The position numbers and the translations under genes are program-made. This document shows, piece by piece, positions 14,792-18,925 of a stretch of 18,925 nt of DNA. The DNA is from Oscillospiraceae bacterium. GTDB taxonomy: Bacteria; Bacillota; Clostridia; Oscillospirales; Oscillospiraceae. The notes below the pieces were generated by a model that made no database searches, was not told the origin of the DNA, and saw only the letters and a program-made list of their open reading frames with translations. Where the stretch lies: contig JAEDIZ010000036.1 in NCBI GenBank assembly GCA_016296635.1, forward strand, positions 1 through 18,925, in the 5' to 3' direction. The stretch's first letter is position 1. The number at the start of each line of letters is the position of its first letter.

Positions 14792-14821
14792 TGCATAAAA
14801 ATTTTCTTTCTGCAGATACTG
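14792..14821 (+). promoter_or_regulatory. Sigma-G-like sporulation promoter of spoVAC
   Basis: TGCATA (14792-14797) matches the -35 of forespore sigma-G promoters. After 17 nt, GATACTG (14815-14821) matches five of seven positions of CATACTA. spoVA genes are sigma-G targets in Bacillus, so the context agrees. No sigma-A pair was seen at this place. Confidence 0.5.
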
Positions 14822-14844
14822 ATCCTGCAAAGGAGTGCAGATAA

Positions 14845-15288
14845 ATGGAAATGACGGATAAAGAATACGGAAAATATGTGGCGCGTCTTGCAGATAAATC
14901 ACCGCTGGGGAAGGACGTTGTCTGTGCGTTTGTGATCGGCGGACTGATCTGCGTGGTCGGGCAGCTGATCATGAACGGCTGGCTGGCGGCAGGGCTGAGC
15001 AAAGACGCTGCGGGAACGGCAACCTCTGTTTCCATGATCCTGCTCAGCGCGATTCTGACGGGGCTGAGCATTTATGATGATATTGCAAAGGTCGCCGGCG
15101 CCGGTACCATCGTGCCGATCACGGGCTTTGCAAACTCCGTGGTCTCACCGGCGATCGAGTTTAAGGCCGAGGGCTTTGTTACGGGCATGGCGGCGAAGAT
15201 GTTCACCATTGCCGGCCCGGTCATCGTGTACGGCACCACCGCAAGCGTGATCTACGGCCTGATTCTCTATGTGTTTGATCTGATGTGA
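14845..15288 (+). CDS. spoVAC: Stage V sporulation protein AC
   Basis: The 147-residue membrane protein matches SpoVAC in length and sequence. SpoVA proteins sit in the spore inner membrane and carry dipicolinic acid; SpoVAC of Bacillus has been described as a mechanosensitive channel. Hydrophobic segments lie at about 25-44, 58-75, 85-105 and 120-145. The conserved block AGAGTIVPITGFANSVVSPA, then IEFKAEGFVTG and AAKMFTIAGPVIVYG, is the family signature. The ATG at 14845 has AAAGGAG 9 nt upstream. Unusually, spoVAD and spoVAE do not follow; a terminator starts right after the stop codon and the next gene is on the other strand. Confidence 0.95.
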   Translation: MEMTDKEYGKYVARLADKSPLGKDVVCAFVIGGLICVVGQLIMNGWLAAGLSKDAAGTATSVSMILLSAILTGLSIYDDIAKVAGAGTIVPITGFANSVVSPAIEFKAEGFVTGMAAKMFTIAGPVIVYGTTASVIYGLILYVFDLM

Positions 15289-15320
15289 AAAAACAGACGG
15301 CTTCAGCCGTCTGTTTTTTT
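15288..15320. terminator. Bidirectional intrinsic terminator between spoVAC and the unknown minus-strand gene
   Basis: A 9-bp GC-rich stem (ACAGACGGC with GCCGTCTGT, loop TTCA) is flanked by AAAAA on the left and TTTTTT on the right, which extend the pairing. It begins at the spoVAC stop codon and lies 8 nt beyond the stop of the convergent gene. Confidence 0.92.
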
Positions 15321-15327
15321 AAGTTCC

Positions 15328-15744
15328 TCAGTTGTCCATATCCGAGATGAGAATGTTGTCGGTGCCGTGGGCTTCAAATTCGGCGATATAATCGTCCATG
15401 CGCTGGACCAGTTCTTCATAGTTTTCCTGCGAGACCGGCTGATAATCCATATCGCGGCGTGCCAGTTCCTCCGCAAGGATCTCATAAAAGACAGTATCCT
15501 CGTAATCGACGATGGCCTCCTGAATGCCGCCTTCCGAAAAGGCGCGGGAAGGAACATCCTCTCCGTTCCATTTTTCCACCAGCGAAGCCATGCCGTTTTC
15601 ACGGCACAGAGCAAAGAGCTTTGACTCGACATTGTCGTAGTCCGGGATACGGTCATCGCCGCGGGTGGAGTTCAGAATCCAGTTTCCGATATAGACGAGA
15701 TCCAGAAGCCGGCGAAATTCCTTTTTGGACAGTTCGATATGCAT
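15328..15744 (-). CDS. Small acidic protein of unknown function
   Basis: I do not recognise a named family. The 138-residue product starts MHIELSKKEFRRLLDLVYIG and is acidic, with many Glu and Asp. It contains LFALCRENGMASLVEKW, then EGGIQEAIVDYEDTVFYEIL and EELARRDMD. It looks soluble and mainly helical, without a signal peptide or transmembrane segment. The reading frame is well supported: AGGAGG lies 8 nt before the ATG, and a shared terminator follows the stop. A perfect TATAAT at 15773-15768 is a likely -10 box, but its -35 is poor. It diverges from ddl. The function is unknown. Confidence 0.82.
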   Translation of the reverse strand: MHIELSKKEFRRLLDLVYIGNWILNSTRGDDRIPDYDNVESKLFALCRENGMASLVEKWNGEDVPSRAFSEGGIQEAIVDYEDTVFYEILAEELARRDMDYQPVSQENYEELVQRMDDYIAEFEAHGTDNILISDMDN

Positions 15745-15767
15745 CGTGTCAGCCTCCTTTCTAACCC

Positions 15768-15773
15768 ATTATA
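15768..15773 (-). promoter_or_regulatory. Candidate -10 box of the unknown minus-strand gene
   Basis: On the minus strand a perfect TATAAT lies 23 nt before the ATG. The 17-nt-distant hexamer TAGATT is a poor -35. The sequence TATAATGGGT also occurs at the chaperone-operon promoter candidate, which may be chance. Confidence 0.35.
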
Positions 15774-15829
15774 TACACATCGGCACGGATAATCTACTGT
15801 TAAAATCACCGTATTGCGGAAAAATGTGC

Positions 15830-15858
15830 TTGTGTTCTGCGCAGAATTGACATATAAT
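15830..15858 (+). promoter_or_regulatory. Candidate promoter of ddl
   Basis: TTGTGT (15830-15835) and a perfect TATAAT (15853-15858) are 17 nt apart. A TTGACA directly abuts the -10 (15847-15852). It could serve as an alternative -35, but its matching -10 (TATCGG) is poor. Confidence 0.5.
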
Positions 15859-15916
15859 ATAGGATAGCGTATCGGGCGAATAGAAAGCGTCTGCCCGGAG
15901 AAAAGAGGAAATCACT

Positions 15917-16981
15917 TTGAAAAAACTCAGTGTATGCGTTCTGTTCGGCGGTATTTCGCCGGAGCATGAGGTTTCTCTGCGCTCGGCAGAGTCCGTGCTC
16001 AACAACATTGACCGCAGCAAATATAACGTTTTTCCCGTCGGCATCACGAAAGAGGGCGACTGGATCTTGTTCGGCGGCACCGATTACAGCATGCTGCCCG
16101 CAGGCACCTGGCAGAACTGTGAGCAGAACCGCCGTGCGGCGATTTCTCCCGTCCACGGTCAGGGCCTTCTGAGCTTCGAGAATGACTGCGTTGTACGTGA
16201 GCGCATCGATGTGGTGTTCCCCGTGCTGCACGGCGAAAACGGTGAGGATGGCGCGATGCAGGGCTTTTTGCAGATCGCAGGCATTCCCTATGTCGGCCCC
16301 CACGTGGCAGCCTCCAGCGCCTGCATGGATAAGACCATGACGAAACTGATGGTGGACGCCATCGGTCTGCGGCAGGCGGCATGGCATCTTGTGACGAGAG
16401 AAGAATTTGAAAGAAACAGCGAGGCTTCTCTCAATGCCGTAGAAGCAAAGTTTTCCTATCCTGTTTTTGTCAAGCCGGCTGGCACCGGTTCTTCCGTCGG
16501 CGTGTCCAAGGCGCGCGACCGCGAGCAGCTGGCCTCTGCGCTGATTCTGGCTCTGAAGTACGACCGCAAGGTACTGGTGGAGGAATTCATCGACGGTCAG
16601 GAAATCGAGTGTGCCGTTCTCGGAAACGCCAATCCCTGCGCGTCTGTCTGCGGTGAGATCGATGCCGGTGCAGATTTCTATGACTACGAAACCAAGTATG
16701 TGACTGACAGCTCCAAGCTGTACATTCCCGCCCGCATCGATGATCAGACGGCGGAGCAGGTGCGCGATGAGGCCGTGAAGATCTTCACCGCCATGGGCTG
16801 CAGCGGCCTTTCCCGTGTGGATTTCTTTGTGACGAGAGAGGGGCATGAGGTCGTGTTCAACGAGATCAACACCATTCCCGGCTTCACTTCCATCTCCATG
16901 TATCCCAAACTCTTCATGGCAAGCGGCATTCCCTATTCCGAGCTGATCGACGATCTGATCGGACTGGCGCTGGACTGCTGA
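15917..16981 (+). CDS. ddl: D-alanine--D-alanine ligase
   Basis: The 354-residue ATP-grasp enzyme makes the D-Ala-D-Ala dipeptide for peptidoglycan precursors in the cytoplasm. Motifs in order are LFGGISPEHEVS (N-terminal Glu that binds the first D-Ala), VVFPVLHGENGEDGAMQG, VFVKPAGTGSSVGVSK, and the omega-loop FYDYETKY. NEINTIPGFT supplies the magnesium ligands. Tyr261 of the omega loop corresponds to Tyr216 of E. coli DdlB, and this tyrosine marks D-Ala-D-Ala rather than D-Ala-D-Lac ligases. The start is TTG at 15917, with GAGG 8 nt upstream; MKKLSVCVLFGG is a normal N-terminus and no ATG lies nearby. The DUF1934 gene follows after 1 nt. Confidence 0.96.
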   Translation: MKKLSVCVLFGGISPEHEVSLRSAESVLNNIDRSKYNVFPVGITKEGDWILFGGTDYSMLPAGTWQNCEQNRRAAISPVHGQGLLSFENDCVVRERIDVVFPVLHGENGEDGAMQGFLQIAGIPYVGPHVAASSACMDKTMTKLMVDAIGLRQAAWHLVTREEFERNSEASLNAVEAKFSYPVFVKPAGTGSSVGVSKARDREQLASALILALKYDRKVLVEEFIDGQEIECAVLGNANPCASVCGEIDAGADFYDYETKYVTDSSKLYIPARIDDQTAEQVRDEAVKIFTAMGCSGLSRVDFFVTREGHEVVFNEINTIPGFTSISMYPKLFMASGIPYSELIDDLIGLALDC

Positions 16982-16982
16982 T

Positions 16983-17408
16983 ATGGTACAGCCTGTTCTG
17001 ATTTCCATTTCCGGTACGCAGCAGTTTACCGGCGATCAGCCGCAGACCATCCAGCTGGTGACGCAGGGCTCCTACTGCTATGAGCCGGGCTATATGCAGA
17101 TTTCCTATGTGGAAACGCAGATGACCGGCATAGAAGGCGTTGTGACCTCCTTTACCATCGAAGAAGGGGAGAAGGTGACGCTGTCCCGGGTAGGGCAGGT
17201 CGATTCCACCATGGTATTCCGGCTGGGACAGAAGGATGAGTCACTCTATGACGCAGGCTTTGGCTGCCTTCTGATCGGCGTAACGGCAACGGAGATGACC
17301 GTTCTTCTCAATGAACACGGCGGCGTGTTTGACTTGGAATATACGATTGAAATTGAGCATACGACCTGCGGCACAAACACTTATCATATCGAGGTCAAAC
17401 CTTCGTAA
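16983..17408 (+). CDS. DUF1934 (YwiB-like) beta-barrel protein
   Basis: The 141-residue product begins MVQPVLISISGTQQFTGDQP and is predicted to be mostly beta strands (YMQISYVETQMTG, VTSFTIEEGEKVTLSR, TMVFRLGQKDESLYD). This pattern and size match the DUF1934/YwiB family, small calycin-like proteins found in Firmicutes. Its function is unknown. The ATG lies 1 nt after the ddl stop and no good ribosome binding site is visible, so translation is probably coupled to ddl. A strong hairpin follows the stop. The link with ddl hints at a wall-related or housekeeping role, but this is only context. Confidence 0.8.
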   Translation: MVQPVLISISGTQQFTGDQPQTIQLVTQGSYCYEPGYMQISYVETQMTGIEGVVTSFTIEEGEKVTLSRVGQVDSTMVFRLGQKDESLYDAGFGCLLIGVTATEMTVLLNEHGGVFDLEYTIEIEHTTCGTNTYHIEVKPS

Positions 17409-17410
17409 AG

Positions 17411-17443
17411 AAAACGGCAAGGTACATGGTACCTTGCCGTTTT
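17411..17443 (+). terminator. Intrinsic terminator after the ddl-DUF1934 operon
   Basis: A 15-bp perfect stem (17411-17425 with 17429-17443; core ACGGCAAGGTAC) has a 3-nt loop, and the descending arm ends in TTTT. It lies 2 nt after the stop codon. Confidence 0.85.
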
Positions 17444-17458
17444 GCGTCCGACGGGGGA

Positions 17459-17487
17459 TTTACAGAAAATAAAAAAGCTGATACACT
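17459..17487 (+). promoter_or_regulatory. Sigma-A promoter of the nucleoside phosphorylase operon
   Basis: TTTACA (17459-17464) and TACACT (17482-17487) are 17 nt apart, and a TGA just before the -10 gives an extended -10 element. GGAGGG lies 6 nt before the downstream ATG. Confidence 0.7.
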
Positions 17488-17523
17488 GGTACTAGAAAAA
17501 ACACAACGGACGGAGGGAACAAC

Positions 17524-18267
17524 ATGAAACAGGCACACATTCTTCTGGACGAATCTCTGGGTATCAAGTATGCAATCATGCCGGGTGATCCGGCTCGGCT
17601 CGACCGGATTGCGAAATTTCTTGATCAGCCGCAGGAACTGGCGTATAATCGCGAATTCCGCAGCCTTTGCGGCAGCTTCCACGGCGTGAAGATCCTTGCC
17701 ATCTCCACGGGCATCGGCGGCTGCTCGGCAGGCATCGCGGCGGAGGAACTGCATAACATCGGCGTCAAGGCCATGATCCGCATCGGCTCCTGCGGTGCAC
17801 TGCAGAAAAACATCGCGCTGGGCGATCTGATTCTGGTTTCGGGCGCGGTGCGCGACGACGGGGCATCGAAGGCCTATGTGCCGGAGATCTATCCGGCGGT
17901 GGCGGATTTGGAACTGATGGGACTCTGCATGGAAAGCGCAAGAGAACTGGAAATCCCGTTCCATGAGGGCATTGCCCACAGTCATGAGAGTTTTTACTAT
18001 GACGAGAATGACGCCGACAGCGCCTACTGGTCGCAGAAGGGTGTGCTGGGCGCCGACATGGAAACGGCTGCGCTTTACACGATCGCAAGACTGCGCGGGG
18101 TCAAGGCTGCGTCCATCCTCAATAATGTTGTGCTTTACGGCACCGATACGGCGGATGCCATCGGTGACTATCAGGGCGGCGACGATCTGACCGCCGTTGG
18201 CGAGAAGCGCGAGATTCTGACGGCGATGCACGCCTTTGTCAAGCTGGAGGAAAGAAACAGAAAATGA
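17524..18267 (+). CDS. udp: Nucleoside phosphorylase, uridine phosphorylase type (NP-I family)
   Basis: The 247-residue enzyme of the PNP/UDP family splits nucleosides with phosphate into base and ribose-1-phosphate, a salvage reaction. Motifs are MPGDPARLDRIAKFLD at the N-terminus (phosphate-site Gly-Asp-Pro and Arg), STGIGGCSAGIAAEEL, IRIGSCGALQ, and LVSGAVRDDGASKAYVP. GADMETAALY carries the ribose-binding Glu. The RDDGASKAY segment resembles uridine phosphorylases more than purine ones, but the base specificity cannot be fixed by eye. The ATG at 17524 has GGAGGG upstream. The oxidoreductase gene overlaps its stop by ATGA. Confidence 0.88.
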   Translation: MKQAHILLDESLGIKYAIMPGDPARLDRIAKFLDQPQELAYNREFRSLCGSFHGVKILAISTGIGGCSAGIAAEELHNIGVKAMIRIGSCGALQKNIALGDLILVSGAVRDDGASKAYVPEIYPAVADLELMGLCMESARELEIPFHEGIAHSHESFYYDENDADSAYWSQKGVLGADMETAALYTIARLRGVKAASILNNVVLYGTDTADAIGDYQGGDDLTAVGEKREILTAMHAFVKLEERNRK

Positions 18268-18848
18268 GAAATGTACTTTTTGTGGATTGCTGCATCCGCG
18301 GCGAACAGTCGAGAACATGGGAACTGGCGCAGGTGTTTCTGTCTGCTTTGCCGGCTGACTGCGAGGCGACGCATCTGCGTCTGACAGAGCAGGCATTGCA
18401 GCCCTTAACGGGAGAATACTTTGAGGCAAGACAGAAGCTGCTGGATGAAGAGAAGAAAGATCATCCGAGATTTTTCTATGCCAATCAGTTCAGCCGGGCG
18501 GATCTGATCGTGATTGCCGCACCCTTCTGGGATCTGTCATTCCCGGCGCTGCTGAAGATCTATATCGAGCAAATCAGCGTGGACGGCATTACCTTCTGCT
18601 CCACGGCGCAGGGACTGACGGGCCTATGCAAAGCCGAAAATCTGGTGTATCTGACCACCCGGGGCGGCTTCTATACGGACGATATGATGGAAATGGGCAG
18701 CCGCTATATGCAGGCGCTCTGCAAATTCTACGGCACCGGGAATTATCACTGCATTGCGGCCGACGGCATGGATGTGGCGGGCTTTGACGCAAAAGCATCC
18801 TTGGAGCAGGCAAAGCAGGAAGCAAGAGAACTGGCTGCGAGTCTGTAA
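18264..18848 (+). CDS. Flavodoxin-fold NAD(P)H-dependent oxidoreductase (AzoR/Flavodoxin_2 type)
   Basis: The 194-residue product starts RNVLFVDCCIRGEQSRTWEL, a beta strand and phosphate-binding loop typical of FMN-binding flavodoxin-like reductases. IVIAAPFWDLSFPALLKIYI matches the azoreductase motif around the FMN, and LVYLTTRGGFY the second flavin loop. Such enzymes reduce quinones, azo compounds or nitro compounds with NAD(P)H. The length is close to E. coli AzoR (about 200). The start overlaps the phosphorylase stop (ATGA), with AGGAAAG upstream, so the two are translationally coupled. The true substrate is unknown. Confidence 0.87.
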   Translation: MRNVLFVDCCIRGEQSRTWELAQVFLSALPADCEATHLRLTEQALQPLTGEYFEARQKLLDEEKKDHPRFFYANQFSRADLIVIAAPFWDLSFPALLKIYIEQISVDGITFCSTAQGLTGLCKAENLVYLTTRGGFYTDDMMEMGSRYMQALCKFYGTGNYHCIAADGMDVAGFDAKASLEQAKQEARELAASL

Positions 18849-18925
18849 AATAAAAATCCCTTCCGCAAAATGCCGGATGGTCGTAAAACAGTAAAATCAA
18901 AAAATGATGAAAACCCTGTGTTTTC
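18849..18925. other. End of window, no gene recognised
   Basis: The 77 nt after the oxidoreductase stop are AT-rich. They hold only an imperfect 7-bp hairpin (CCTTCCG with CGGATGG, one mismatch) without a U-tract. I see no start codon with a ribosome binding site. Confidence 0.5.

Noticed and set aside
15806..17008. A 400-codon minus-strand open frame opposite ddl
   Set aside because: It is antisense to a fully conserved ATP-grasp enzyme and lacks start signals.
18855..18885. Terminator after the flavodoxin-type reductase
   Set aside because: The hairpin is imperfect and short, and is followed by TCGTAAAA rather than a run of T.
1..18925. Mobile element, phage, CRISPR, toxin-antitoxin or defence island
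   Set aside because: All genes belong to housekeeping or sporulation families with uniform codon style. I saw no transposase, integrase, direct-repeat array or terminal inverted repeats.

Overview
The window looks like chromosomal core sequence from a spore-forming, moderately GC-rich member of the Clostridia (Firmicutes), perhaps Oscillospiraceae/Ruminococcaceae-like. The signs are strong AGGAGG-type ribosome binding sites throughout, a spoVAC gene, a DUF4317 gene, a type III glutamine synthetase, a T-box leader and a DnaK/GrpE pair of Gram-positive appearance. The family-level placement is inference. I see no transposase, integrase, phage gene, CRISPR array, rRNA or tRNA.

Layout from left to right. 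(1) On the minus strand, hflK, hflC and a LURP-one/YxjI-like gene cut by the window edge overlap by ATGA and form one operon. (2) Diverging from it on the plus strand are a DUF4317 gene and yggS (PLP homeostasis). These are followed by ridA with its own near-consensus promoter, then an 11-TM sodium-dependent amino-acid transporter of the NSS/LeuT family. (3) A bidirectional terminator separates the transporter from a minus-strand pair, glnN (type III glutamine synthetase) and a PHP-family histidinol-phosphatase-like gene. (4) Diverging from glnN is a YfcE-type phosphodiesterase. It converges on a minus-strand chaperone operon whose order is unusual: a short J-domain protein with one predicted membrane segment, then a short GrpE, then DnaK. 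(5) Upstream lies a stand-alone trpB2 controlled by a complete T-box leader. Its specifier reads UGG and its discriminator-pairing base is C, both matching tRNA-Trp, and a perfect TTGACA-17-TATAAT promoter drives it. (6) Back to back with that promoter is a lone spoVAC with a sigma-G-like promoter. It converges on a conserved-looking acidic protein of unknown function. (7) On the right, all on the plus strand, are ddl (D-Ala-D-Ala ligase) with a DUF1934/YwiB-like gene 1 nt behind it, then a nucleoside phosphorylase overlapping a flavodoxin-fold NAD(P)H oxidoreductase.

Several genes fit a nitrogen and amino-acid theme. These are glutamine synthesis (glnN), tryptophan synthesis from indole (trpB2), amino-acid uptake (NSS), and limiting damage from PLP-enzyme intermediates (ridA, yggS). 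Others serve the envelope or quality control: the SPFH pair with a lipid-binding-like partner, the membrane-tethered Hsp70 set, and ddl.

Nothing here is a clearly new defence or mobile system. The observations most worth following up are the J-protein/GrpE/DnaK operon, the hflKC plus LURP-one operon with a lipobox in HflC, the altered substrate site of the NSS transporter, and the orphan spoVAC. Coordinates include stop codons. Family assignments come from recognising motifs by eye; no database search was run.
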